In this document: one piece after another, positions 7,312-14,804 of the stretch
How positions within the stretch are numbered: the stretch's first letter is position 1
How the letters are laid out: each line of letters begins with the position of its first letter
DNA from: Gammaproteobacteria bacterium
GTDB taxonomy: Bacteria > Pseudomonadota > Gammaproteobacteria > DSM-19610
NCBI GenBank assembly: GCA_030618475.1
Contig: JAUXDG010000026.1
Span: forward strand, 1-18,457
Direction: 5' to 3'
Length of the DNA stretch: 18,457 bases
Made by a program: the position numbers and the translations under genes
The notes under the pieces: model-generated
Told to the model about the DNA's origin: nothing
The model's input: the letters and a program-made list of their open reading frames with translations, nothing else
Database searches by the model: none

Positions 7312-8631
7312 TCATTGAACTCTGCCGGCAGGTGACAGCCGGCCCGAAGCCTGATTCAGACTCCTGACCACCGAAACCACCGCGTCTGTCAGAGTAAGAA
7401 GATCCTCATCATCAATGACAAAGGGTGGCATCAGATACACCAGTCGGCCAAAAGGTCTGACCCAGACCCCCCGTTCAACAAACATAGGCTGTACACTTTT
7501 CATGTCCAGCGCCAGCGTCAACTCGACAACCCCGATAGCGCCCAGCACCCTCACGTCGCTAACGTGATCCAGTTCCCGGCAGGGTTCCAGACCATTACGC
7601 AAGCCGTGTTCAATATGCTGCACGCGTGCCTGCCAGGGAGATTCCAGCAGCAGTTGAATGCTGGCCAGGGCCGTTGCGCAGGCCAGAGGATTGGCCATGA
7701 AGGTCGGTCCGTGCATGAAAAGCCCGGGTGCCTCGCAAGCGATAGTGTGGCTGACGTCGCGCGTTGTGAGCGTCGCTGCCAGGGTCAGGTAGCCACCGGT
7801 AAGGGCTTTGCCGAGACACAGGATATCGGGGGCGATGCCGGCATGTTCACAGGCGAACAGCTTTCCGGTTCGACCGAAACCGGTGGCGATTTCATCGGCG
7901 ATCAACAAAACGCCATGTTGATCGCATAAGCTGCGTACACGGCGCAGGTAATCGGCGGAGTAAAATCGCATACCGCCGGCGCCCTGCACAATGGGTTCCA
8001 GAATCACAGCTGCAATTTTTCCGGCCTGCTCCTGCAACGCCGCCGCCATCGCCTGGCTGTCATCTTCGCAACTCGGTGAACCAAAGGGACATTCAGGGGC
8101 AGCGACGAAAACCTGTTGCGGCAGGGTAGCGGAAAACAAGCTGTGCATGCCGGTCACTGGATCGCACACCGACATGGCCCCCAGGGTGTCACCATGGTAA
8201 CCGTGACGTATCGTCAGAAACCTCTGTTTACCCGTTTCACCTTTCGCCGCCCAATACTGGATGGCCATTTTCATGGCCACTTCCACCGCGACGGAACCCG
8301 AGTCAGCAAAAAAAACCGTCTGCAAGGGCTCGGGTGTCAGCGCTACCAGTCGTTGCGCCAGTTCCACGGCCGGACGGTGTGTCAAGCCACCGAACATGAC
8401 ATGCGCCATATCAGCGAGCTGTTCTTCCACCGCACGGTTCAGTTTCGGATGGTTGTAGCCGTGGATAGCACACCACCAGGAAGACATGCCATCGATCAGC
8501 TCACGTCCGTCCGCCAGGCGCAGGCGCACACCGTGGGCGGACTGAACCGGGAACACGGGAAAATCCGCGCCGATGGCACTGTAGGGATGCCAGACGTGAT
8601 CGCTGTCCGCCGCAATCCAGTCCTTGTGCAT
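7312..8631 (-). CDS. bioA: Adenosylmethionine-8-amino-7-oxononanoate aminotransferase (BioA)
   Basis: A 439-residue class III aminotransferase. It converts 8-amino-7-oxononanoate to 7,8-diaminononanoate in biotin synthesis, using S-adenosylmethionine as amino donor and PLP as cofactor. Visible BioA marks are WHPYS (14-18), DGMSSWWCAIHGYNHP (48-62), ADSGS (109-113) and HGYHGDTLGAMSV (143-155). The PLP site shows ADEIATGFGRTG (245-256) and the Schiff-base Lys275 in LCLGKALTGGY; HGPTFMANPLAC completes the signature. Length equals the usual family length. Start: ATG at 8631 (reading leftward) has GGAG seven bases upstream; the frame extends 42 codons further without conservation. No other bio gene is adjacent. 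An FNR-type box lies upstream, so anaerobic control is possible. Confidence 0.95.
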   Translation of the reverse strand: MHKDWIAADSDHVWHPYSAIGADFPVFPVQSAHGVRLRLADGRELIDGMSSWWCAIHGYNHPKLNRAVEEQLADMAHVMFGGLTHRPAVELAQRLVALTPEPLQTVFFADSGSVAVEVAMKMAIQYWAAKGETGKQRFLTIRHGYHGDTLGAMSVCDPVTGMHSLFSATLPQQVFVAAPECPFGSPSCEDDSQAMAAALQEQAGKIAAVILEPIVQGAGGMRFYSADYLRRVRSLCDQHGVLLIADEIATGFGRTGKLFACEHAGIAPDILCLGKALTGGYLTLAATLTTRDVSHTIACEAPGLFMHGPTFMANPLACATALASIQLLLESPWQARVQHIEHGLRNGLEPCRELDHVSDVRVLGAIGVVELTLALDMKSVQPMFVERGVWVRPFGRLVYLMPPFVIDDEDLLTLTDAVVSVVRSLNQASGRLSPAGRVQ

Positions 8632-8684
8632 GGTTAGCTCCATAATCAGTACCTTAGCAAGTCGAACTTTGCCCCGCCGTGCCC

Positions 8685-8709
8685 AGGAGCCTGTCGGACT
8701 CAGGCTCCT
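8685..8709 (+). repeat. Dispersed repeat hairpin, copy 2 (REP-like)
   Basis: AGGAGCCTG (8685-8693), 7-base loop, CAGGCTCCT (8701-8709) form a perfect 9-bp stem. The left arm plus TC equals the 11-mer found at 7105-7115 (minus) and 16059-16069. It sits in the 5' leader of bioA. The predicted bioA transcription start (about 8709) coincides with the hairpin edge, so the mRNA could begin with this stem-loop. Confidence 0.6.
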
Positions 8710-8715
8710 ATTTAC

Positions 8716-8757
8716 ATCGTAGTGAGAGAGCATGCGACAGATATTGATCTGAATCAA
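8716..8757 (-). promoter_or_regulatory. FNR-type box with class II promoter toward bioA
   Basis: TTGATCTGAATCAA (8744-8757) is a perfect FNR/ANR-type site (TTGAT-N4-ATCAA). On the minus strand, TACGAT (8721 to 8716) lies exactly 22 bp past the box. This is the geometry of class II FNR-activated promoters, with box centre near -41.5. On the plus strand, GATAGG (8780-8785) has the same spacing but is a poorer -10, and TATAGT (8797-8802) would fit a more distant site. The box therefore most likely activates bioA. Control of the divergent aldehyde oxidoreductase operon is also possible. Which FNR-like protein binds it is unknown. Confidence 0.55.
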
Positions 8758-8885
8758 TGCAAGCCAATATCAGCTTGCGGATAGGCAAACAGCGACTATA
8801 GTTATGTTGTAGCAAGGGTGATAACGATCTGGTGACAATCAGTGAAGCTTTGTCACAGCCAAACGGGCAACCGTCAAATCACCCT

Positions 8886-8999
8886 GAAACGCCTCGGCAA
8901 GGCATTGAGACAGGCGAAAGGTGCCAGCATACGCTGAAAAGCCCCTGCAGTGGATGGGGCCGAGCCACCGGGTCTGAGCATGCGATACCGGGGCGTTTC
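8886..8999 (+). other. Structured 114-nt element closed by a 12-bp stem
   Basis: GAAACGCCTCGG (8886-8897) pairs with CCGGGGCGTTTC (8988-8999) over 12 positions with one T-G wobble. Inside are CAGC-ATAC-GCTG (8925-8936) and GCCCC-N10-GGGGC (8941-8960), plus a possible GGCA/TGCC pairing (8901-8904 with 8922-8925). It looks like a structured RNA, such as a leader or small RNA, or alternatively a MITE-like DNA element. I do not recognise a known riboswitch consensus. It lies 220 bp before the ferredoxin gene and after the FNR box. Strand is assigned by operon direction only. Confidence 0.45.
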
Positions 9000-9070
9000 T
9001 AATTCAATTGTGGTCACGATCTTCGCTTAAGACAGCTAAATAACAGATTCGAAGTAGACAACAATAAGTA

Positions 9071-9097
9071 CGCGATTGACGGAAACCGTCGCTCGCG
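9071..9097 (+). other. Compound hairpin in the operon leader region
   Basis: CGCG (9071-9074), ATT, GACGG (9078-9082), AAA, CCGTC (9086-9090), GCT, CGCG (9094-9097). This is a 5-bp stem with a triloop, extended by 4 more pairs across a symmetric 3x3 internal loop. No clean T-run follows, so it is not an obvious terminator. It could be an operator palindrome or a leader stem-loop. Confidence 0.4.
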
Positions 9098-9104
9098 AGT
9101 TCTC

Positions 9105-9161
9105 TTGCGTGACACCAGTGTACGTCTATACTGAATGGATACCGCCTGGCACGCGCAGCGC
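9105..9161 (+). promoter_or_regulatory. Candidate promoters of the aldehyde oxidoreductase operon
   Basis: A sigma70-like pair TTGCGT (9105-9110) and TATACT (9127-9132) has a 16-bp spacer and lies about 88 bp before the ferredoxin ATG. Just downstream, TGGCACG (9147-9153) followed by GCGC (9158-9161) resembles the sigma54 -24/-12 arrangement TGGCAC-N5-TTGC. The -24 part is perfect and the -12 keeps only GC. The sigma70-type site is the better candidate; the sigma54 reading is weak. Confidence 0.35.
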
Positions 9162-9219
9162 TATGCCGACCGGGGCCAGCGCTGCCGTCCCGGATACCCG
9201 TCACACCAGGAGTAGCCGA

Positions 9220-9747
9220 ATGTTAAGAGCGCTTAACCTCGAAGCCCAGAAATGCACCGGCTGTTTGCAGTGTGAACTCGCCTGCTCCTATGAAAACGAA
9301 GGCGTTTTCAATCCAGCCAGGTCGAGAATCAAGGTGTTCAACTTTCATGACGAAGGACGCTTCGCACCCTACACCTGTACCCAGTGTGAACAGGCCTGGT
9401 GTCTACACGCCTGTCCGGTCGAGGCCATCGTCCTCAACACCGCCACAGGCGCGAAGGAAGTCATCGAGGATATTTGCGTTGGCTGCAAGGTCTGCACCAT
9501 TGCCTGCCCGTTTGGAACGGTGAACTACAACCAGGCTTCGGGAAAGGTTATCAAGTGTGATCTCTGTGGTGGCGATCCCTGGTGCGCCAAAGCCTGTCCC
9601 ACCGGCGCCATCAGCTACGTCGACCTCGACAACACAGGCTTGGACAGGATGCGCGCCTGGGCGCAACAGAGTCCTGCGGGGCCGGCCAGCTACAACACAC
9701 CGCGCTCCCCCACAACGCCCGCGGACTTCACCCGACAGAACGGATAA
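9220..9747 (+). CDS. Four-cluster ferredoxin subunit of aldehyde oxidoreductase (AorA-like)
   Basis: A 175-residue DmsB/HycB-type polyferredoxin. Sixteen cysteines form four [4Fe-4S] ligand sets: C12/15/18/22, C53/56/61/65, C86/89/92/96 and C113/116/122/126. Typical motifs are CTGCLQCELAC, CTQCEQAWCLHACP and CVGCKVCTIACPFG. There is no signal peptide or Tat motif, so it is cytoplasmic. ATG 9220 has AGGAG seven bases upstream; the longer open frame from 9076 lacks similarity. It precedes the tungsten-enzyme gene by 15 bp. In AorABC-type enzymes this subunit carries electrons from the W-pterin subunit to the FAD subunit, which fits the gene order here. The last 40 residues are low-complexity and divergent. 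Confidence 0.88.
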   Translation: MLRALNLEAQKCTGCLQCELACSYENEGVFNPARSRIKVFNFHDEGRFAPYTCTQCEQAWCLHACPVEAIVLNTATGAKEVIEDICVGCKVCTIACPFGTVNYNQASGKVIKCDLCGGDPWCAKACPTGAISYVDLDNTGLDRMRAWAQQSPAGPASYNTPRSPTTPADFTRQNG

Positions 9748-9762
9748 CAGGAGAATCGTGAC

Positions 9763-11613
9763 ATGGCCTGGACACAGAATGTACTGCGCGTGAATCTGAG
9801 CAGTGGCGAGACAGCTAAAGAAGCGTTGAATATGACATGGGCGGACAGCTATCTCGGACAACGCGGTCTGGCGAGCAAGTATCTGGCCGAAGAAATCGAT
9901 CCGGCCGTGGACGCGCTGTCGCCGGATAACAAATTGATTATGGTCACCGGGCCACTGACGGGGACCATGGCGTCCACCGGGGGCCGCTACTCCGTGGTTA
10001 CCAAGAGCCCGTTAACCGGTGCCATCGCCTGCTCCAATTCCGGCGGCTTCATCGGCGCGGAAATCAAAATGGCCGGATGGGACATGATCATCTTCGAAGG
10101 CAGAGCAGACACGCCGGTCTATCTCTATCTGGAAAACGAAAAAGCCGAGTTGCTGCCGGCCGATGACCTGTGGGGCAAGTCCGTCTGGGAAGCCGACGAA
10201 CGCCTGCACCAGAAACATCAGGACCCCCTCATCCGCATCGCCTGTGTTGGCCGTGCCGCCGAGCAGGGCAACCTTTATGCGGGCATCATCAACGATCTGC
10301 ACCGAGCAGCCGGCCGCTCCGGTGTCGGCACGGTGATGGCATCCAAGAACCTGAAAGCGCTGGTATGCCGCGGCACACGGGGCGTAGGCAATCTCAAGGA
10401 TCCGCTACGCTTCCTGCAAGCTGTCGAACAAGGCAAACGGGTTCTGGCCGAAAACGCCGTCACCGGTCAGGGCTTACCCCAGTACGGCACCCAGGTACTG
10501 ATGAACGTAATCAATGAAATGGGCGCCTTGCCCACCCGCAACATGCAGGAAGTCCAGTTCGAGGGCACGCACAACATCTCGGGAGAGGCCATGCACGAAC
10601 CGCGCAGCAGCGACGGCCAGCCGAACCTGACAACCAACGCCGCCTGTTTCGGCTGTACCATTGCCTGCGGACGCATAGCCACCCTCGACAAAGGACATTT
10701 CACGGTCGAGAACAAACCCGGCTACTGGGGCGCTTCAGGCGGTCTCGAATACGAAGCCGCCTGGGCGCTGGGGTCGGACACCTGCATCGACGATCTTGAC
10801 GCCCTGACCTACGCGAATTTCCTCTGCAATGAGGACGGCTTCGATCCCATCTCGTTCGGTTCGACTCTGGCCGCTGCCATGGAGTTATATGAAATGGGGG
10901 TGATTACCGAACAGGACACGGACGGCATCGAGCTGAAGTTCGGCTCTGCACAAGCCCTCACCCGGACGGCTGAGCTGACCGCCAGGGGCGAGGGTTTCGG
11001 AAAGGTATTGGGCCTCGGCTCCAAACGCCTGTGCGAGAAATATGGCCACCCGGAATTATCCATGACGGTAAAAGCCCAGGAGTTTCCCGCCTATGACCCG
11101 CGTGGCATCCAGGGCATGGGGTTGGCCTATGCGACATCCAATCGCGGCGCCTGTCACTTGCGCGGTTACACGGTGGCCTCAGAAGTGCTGGGTATACCGG
11201 AGAAAACCGATCCCCTGGTCAGCGAAGGCAAGGCAGAACTGGTGAAGGCATTTCAGGACGCCACCGCGGCTGTGGATTCCAGCGGTTTATGCGTTTTCAC
11301 CACCTTTGCCTGGACCCTGGACGACATCGCACCACAAATCGATGCGGCCTGCGAGGGCGACTGGTCAACCGAGAAACTGCTCGAAGTCGGCGAACGCATC
11401 TGGAACCTGGAACGTGATTTCAATCTCAAGGCGGGGCTGACCGGCAAGGATGACACCCTGCCCAAACGATTGCGCAAGGACGCCGCCAAAAGCGGGCCTG
11501 CCAAAGGCATGGTCAGTGAGTTGGACAAGATGCTGCCGCGCTATTACGAGATACGGGGCTGGACGCCACAGGGTGAGCTTACCGCGGCAACGCGCCAACG
11601 ACTGGGTCTGTAA
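9763..11613 (+). CDS. Aldehyde ferredoxin oxidoreductase, tungsten-type catalytic subunit (AorB-like)
   Basis: A 616-residue member of the AOR family, of normal length. These enzymes oxidise aldehydes to carboxylic acids, or reduce acids in reverse, at a tungsten bis-pyranopterin centre with one nearby [4Fe-4S] cluster. The N-terminal domain shows GPLTGTMASTGGRYSVVTKSP (about 63-83) and SGGFIGAEIKMAGWDMIIFEG. The cluster ligands are visible as C295-x2-C298-x3-C302 (ACFGCTIACG) and C510 in DSSGLCVF. The acidic catalytic region is LEYEAAWALGS (328-338), and His465 in NRGACHLRGY corresponds to the conserved active-site histidine. AGGAGA precedes the ATG. Its partners are the ferredoxin upstream and the FAD protein downstream. 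Substrate cannot be told from sequence; the operon form suggests a broad-range aldehyde detoxification or degradation enzyme. Confidence 0.93.
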   Translation: MAWTQNVLRVNLSSGETAKEALNMTWADSYLGQRGLASKYLAEEIDPAVDALSPDNKLIMVTGPLTGTMASTGGRYSVVTKSPLTGAIACSNSGGFIGAEIKMAGWDMIIFEGRADTPVYLYLENEKAELLPADDLWGKSVWEADERLHQKHQDPLIRIACVGRAAEQGNLYAGIINDLHRAAGRSGVGTVMASKNLKALVCRGTRGVGNLKDPLRFLQAVEQGKRVLAENAVTGQGLPQYGTQVLMNVINEMGALPTRNMQEVQFEGTHNISGEAMHEPRSSDGQPNLTTNAACFGCTIACGRIATLDKGHFTVENKPGYWGASGGLEYEAAWALGSDTCIDDLDALTYANFLCNEDGFDPISFGSTLAAAMELYEMGVITEQDTDGIELKFGSAQALTRTAELTARGEGFGKVLGLGSKRLCEKYGHPELSMTVKAQEFPAYDPRGIQGMGLAYATSNRGACHLRGYTVASEVLGIPEKTDPLVSEGKAELVKAFQDATAAVDSSGLCVFTTFAWTLDDIAPQIDAACEGDWSTEKLLEVGERIWNLERDFNLKAGLTGKDDTLPKRLRKDAAKSGPAKGMVSELDKMLPRYYEIRGWTPQGELTAATRQRLGL

Positions 11614-11661
11614 GCGCAGCACCCGTTGCAGTCAGGGTTTGAATAATCGGGAGGACAGAGC

Positions 11662-12930
11662 ATGCGTCATGTCATTATCGGTGCAGGTCCGGCGGGCGTC
11701 ACCGCCACCGACACACTGCGCAAGCTTGATCCTGACTGTCAGATCACGCTCATCGGTGATGAACCCGAGCCACCCTATTCCCGCATGGCGATCCCCTATT
11801 ATCTGGTTGACCAGATCGATGAGCACGGCACCTATTTACGTAAAACGCCTGACCACTTCGAAAGCCGGGCCATAGATCGGCTTCAGGACAGAGTGACTCG
11901 TGTACAGGCTGACAAGAAGTCTGTTTTAATGGCCAGTGGCGCAGAGCTGGCCTATGACAAGTTGCTGATCGCGACCGGCTCGAAACCGATTGTGCCGCCG
12001 ATACCGGGTATAGAATCTCAGGGCGTTCACGCCTGCTGGACCCTGGAAGATGCAAGAAACATAATCAGACTCGCCAGCCCCGGTGCGAGGGTAGTGCTGA
12101 TCGGTGCCGGCTTCATCGGCAGCATTATCCTGGAAGCACTGGCCAGGCGCGGCACAGACCTCAGCGTGGTCGAGGTGGAAGACCGCATGGTGCCGAGAAT
12201 GATGAACCAGGTGTCAGGCAATCTCATCCGTCACTGGTGCGAAAAAAAGGGCCTGCAGATTCTCACCTCGACCCGGGTCGAAACCATTGAGCCCGGCACG
12301 GGCAATGGCAACCTGTCGGTGCAGCTGGATAACGGTAACACGCTGGCGGCTGAACTGGTCATCTCGGCGACGGGCGTACATCCGCATATCGACTATCTTG
12401 ACAGCTCGGGTATCGAGGTGGATGTGGGCGTACTGGTCAACAATCAACTGCAGAGCAGCGATGCGGATATCTATGCCGCAGGGGATGTTGCCCAGGGCCT
12501 GGATTTTTCCACAGGAGGCTATTCAGTCCAGGCCATCCAGCCGACGGCGGTTGAGCACGGCCGTATTGCGGCCGGCAACATGGCCGGCCATACACAGGTG
12601 CACCGCGGCAGTATCAACATGAACGTGCTCGACACCATGGGTCTGATCTCCAGTTCATTTGGCTTATGGATGGGGGTAGACGACGGCGATTCGACAGAAC
12701 TACATGACGCCGAACGCTTTCGTTACCTGAATCTGCAATTCCAGGACGACCGGCTGATCGGTGCCAGCAGCCTCGGACTCACTGAACACATCGGCATTAT
12801 CCGCGGCCTGATACAAACCCGCCTGCCGTTGAAAGACTGGAAGCCCAGGCTGATGAAGGACCCGACGCGACTCATGGAAGCATACCTCGCGAACACCCAG
12901 GCTATTGGCTACAACGCACAGGTATTATGA
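11662..12930 (+). CDS. FAD/NAD(P)-linked oxidoreductase subunit (AorC-like)
   Basis: A 422-residue pyridine-nucleotide disulfide oxidoreductase-type flavoprotein. The FAD-binding Rossmann motif is VIIGAGPAGVTATDTL (4-19) and the NAD(P)-binding one is VVLIGAGFIGSIILE (144-158). ATGSKP (105-109) and YAAGDVAQG (271-279) complete the FAD fold. No CxxxxC redox disulfide is present, so it resembles rubredoxin- or nitrite-reductase-type NADH-linked reductases. GGGAGGAC lies just before the ATG. It is 48 bp after the AOR gene and overlaps the next gene by 4 bp (ATGA). In AorABC enzymes this subunit passes electrons to NAD+, which is the likely role here. Confidence 0.88.
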   Translation: MRHVIIGAGPAGVTATDTLRKLDPDCQITLIGDEPEPPYSRMAIPYYLVDQIDEHGTYLRKTPDHFESRAIDRLQDRVTRVQADKKSVLMASGAELAYDKLLIATGSKPIVPPIPGIESQGVHACWTLEDARNIIRLASPGARVVLIGAGFIGSIILEALARRGTDLSVVEVEDRMVPRMMNQVSGNLIRHWCEKKGLQILTSTRVETIEPGTGNGNLSVQLDNGNTLAAELVISATGVHPHIDYLDSSGIEVDVGVLVNNQLQSSDADIYAAGDVAQGLDFSTGGYSVQAIQPTAVEHGRIAAGNMAGHTQVHRGSINMNVLDTMGLISSSFGLWMGVDDGDSTELHDAERFRYLNLQFQDDRLIGASSLGLTEHIGIIRGLIQTRLPLKDWKPRLMKDPTRLMEAYLANTQAIGYNAQVL

Positions 12931-13178
12931 AAATCGTTGTGAAGTTATTTGCAAGCCTGAGTGATTTACTGCCCGCAGACAGCCGAGCCAACAGCATGGA
13001 GGTTGTAGTGCACGATGACGCTACCGCCAACCAGATCATTGATTTGTTACAATTGCCGCGAAAAAAGGTGCACCTGGTCTTACAAAACGGCCTGTTTGTT
13101 GAACCGCAGGATCGCGACCTGCCCCTGATCAAGGAAGGTGATGCCATTGCATTCTGGCCACCCATTGCGGGTGGCTGA
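12927..13178 (+). CDS. MoaD/ThiS-family sulfur carrier protein
   Basis: An 83-residue beta-grasp protein starting MKIVVKLFASLSDLLP, with the typical EGDAIAFWPPIAGG end. The C-terminal Gly-Gly is the feature that is adenylated and thiocarboxylated by a MoeB-type enzyme to donate sulfur for molybdopterin. Its ATG overlaps the stop of the flavoprotein gene (ATGA), indicating translational coupling. MoaD-like genes often sit beside tungsten AOR genes, so it is likely a dedicated carrier for the pterin cofactor. A ThiS-like role in thiamine synthesis is less likely because no thi genes are nearby. Confidence 0.88.
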   Translation: MKIVVKLFASLSDLLPADSRANSMEVVVHDDATANQIIDLLQLPRKKVHLVLQNGLFVEPQDRDLPLIKEGDAIAFWPPIAGG

Positions 13179-13473
13179 ACCAACTGGCGACATCCGAATC
13201 CGCAAGGAAATGGGGATCACACGCAAGGAGTTCCTGCGTAACCTTACCAGCGCGCTCAGCGGTTGGCCCTGCCGTGTCGAGCACAACGAGGTCATCGTCT
13301 CGGACGCCGGGCGCCGCATTGCCATCACGCTATGCGAACAACATGAACAGCGTATTGGTTCACTGCAGCTGCCCAGGATGCTGGTTGAATTTACCTTTTC
13401 AGGCTACAGCGACAGCGAAGCAGAAACGTTAATGACACACATCGATATCCACTTTCAGCGTGGCGGCGGCTAG
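13171..13473 (+). CDS. Uncharacterised small protein of the AOR operon
   Basis: A 100-residue protein if it starts at GTG 13171, which overlaps the MoaD stop by 8 bp; ATG 13210 would give 87 residues. The core reads GITRKEFLRNLTSAL, then a small beta-rich region (RVEHNEVIVSDAGRRIAITL), then RIGSLQLPRMLVEFTFSGYS, ending HIDIHFQRGGG. I recognise no named domain. From memory, similar small proteins accompany MoaD and AOR genes elsewhere, but I cannot confirm this. The terminal Gly-Gly-Gly recalls sulfur carriers. Context implies a role in assembly or maturation of the tungsten enzyme. It is the last gene of the operon; a possible terminator follows at 13516. Confidence 0.6.
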   Translation: MAEPTGDIRIRKEMGITRKEFLRNLTSALSGWPCRVEHNEVIVSDAGRRIAITLCEQHEQRIGSLQLPRMLVEFTFSGYSDSEAETLMTHIDIHFQRGGG

Positions 13474-13515
13474 CCCGACGTTCTCCACCCATTCGTGCCC
13501 CCCTCCCCCGAACCT

Positions 13516-13553
13516 GCCTGAAAGGCTTTAGCGAGCCAGGCTTAAAGTTTTTT
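13516..13553 (+). terminator. Possible terminator of the AOR operon
   Basis: GCCTG (13516-13520) pairs with CAGGC (13537-13541), with an inner GCT/AGC pairing. Six T residues follow at 13548-13553. The stem is short with a bulge, so this is only a moderate candidate. Confidence 0.35.
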
Positions 13554-13608
13554 GCCTCACTTACCGAAGAATACAATGATGAATTTCGTATAAGTCGGGA
13601 CGCACTCC

Positions 13609-14499
13609 ATGGAAATGCCACACGTTGTTAGTTCAACCCACACAACCCCTGAGGAACTGATCAGCCAGACCACCGAGCTGGTTTCGCTGCCTGATATCTA
13701 TGTCCGTATCAAGGCGGTGATTTATGATCCCAACTCAACAATGACAGACGTTGCCGATGTCTTGTCTCACGACCCGGCGATCTGTGCCAGGATGCTGAAA
13801 GTCGCGAACAGTGCATTCTTCGGTGCTGCCGCGAAAGTTGAGACAGTCAAGGCAGCCATCCGGCTGCTCGGTACACAACAGGTCCATGACCTGGTACTGG
13901 CTGCGACTATCACCAAAACCTTTCCCGATATTCCTGGCAACCTGATCAGTATGGAGGATTTCTGGATTAACAGTCTCCGCTGCGGCCTGCTGGCGAGGCT
14001 GCTGGCAGAACAGTGCAATTCAAGGGATGGGGAGCGGTTCTTCTTGGCAAGCCTGTTACATGATATGGGACATTTGATCATGTACCAAACCGTACCGGAG
14101 GAAAGCCAGGAAGCACTCATTACTGCCCGCCAGGATAACAGGCCACTGTATATGGTCGAGCGCGACATCGTAGGTTGTGACTATGGACAAGTGGGCTCAC
14201 AGCTCATGCAAAGCTGGAACTTTCCGGACAACTGGGTTCAGGCCGTGCGTTACCAGAATGAACCCGCCGACGTTCAGGACTTTTCCTTTGTGGCGTCAAT
14301 CATGCATCTTTCAGTGAGGATGAAAGACATGGATAGCGCCGCCGAAGTGCCGGTCAGGGAGCTGACCATGATCGACCCGATCGCCTGGGATGTCACCGGC
14401 TTATCCGAGGACATGGTCGAGCCGCTTTTGATCGAAGCCGACGAACAACTCGAATCCGCCGTAGAAACCTTCTTCCCGGAGTACCGCCAATATCCCTAG
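13609..14499 (+). CDS. HDOD domain signalling protein
   Basis: A 296-residue soluble protein made of one HDOD domain, about residues 18-225. It shows SLPDIYVRI (26-34), SHDPAICARMLKVANSAFFG (53-72), the RLLGTQQVHDLVL segment, and LLHDMGHL (149-156) with the conserved HD-like pair. HDOD domains are found in bacterial signalling and motility regulators and usually lack phosphohydrolase activity. No GGDEF, EAL or receiver domain is attached. The start at 13609 is the first ATG of the frame, and a second ATG lies 6 bp later; no clear Shine-Dalgarno decides. It appears to be a single-gene unit. Confidence 0.85.
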   Translation: MEMPHVVSSTHTTPEELISQTTELVSLPDIYVRIKAVIYDPNSTMTDVADVLSHDPAICARMLKVANSAFFGAAAKVETVKAAIRLLGTQQVHDLVLAATITKTFPDIPGNLISMEDFWINSLRCGLLARLLAEQCNSRDGERFFLASLLHDMGHLIMYQTVPEESQEALITARQDNRPLYMVERDIVGCDYGQVGSQLMQSWNFPDNWVQAVRYQNEPADVQDFSFVASIMHLSVRMKDMDSAAEVPVRELTMIDPIAWDVTGLSEDMVEPLLIEADEQLESAVETFFPEYRQYP

Positions 14500-14527
14500 C
14501 GTACATACGCATTCTGAGAACCTTGTA

Positions 14528-14539
14528 GTACATTTGTAC
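14528..14539. repeat. Short palindrome GTACA-TT-TGTAC
   Basis: A perfect 5-bp inverted repeat with a 2-bp spacer, 29 bp after the HDOD stop codon. The remainder of 14500-14804 shows no gene. It may be a protein-binding site; nothing else supports a function. Confidence 0.25.
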
Positions 14540-14804
14540 GCGCCAGTTTTCGCATTTTTCAGCTTCTCAGACAGCCGCGCGTAATAGTAATAGGCTGTTC
14601 TGTCTGCGCTGCCTGGATACACTGTTTGGCCGGCTTGTCGATCAACCACTGCAGCACATCTCCCACACCGCGCCAGCGGCGTTTACGACACCTTTCAGCC
14701 GATGGCACATTTTACACGCTCACCGCTTCCCATCGCTGTGAAAGTACTCTAGAATACCCGGGTAACGGCATGAGTCAAAACGCTATTTGGTCGGGATACG
14801 AATC

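Noticed and set aside
8116..8637. 173-codon plus-strand open frame opposite bioA
   Set aside because: It lies wholly antisense to a strongly conserved bioA, has skewed His/Arg-rich composition and no ribosome site.
8886..8999. Known Moco, cobalamin, TPP or c-di-GMP riboswitch
   Set aside because: None of the conserved core motifs I know of these classes is present; only the general structure is reported.
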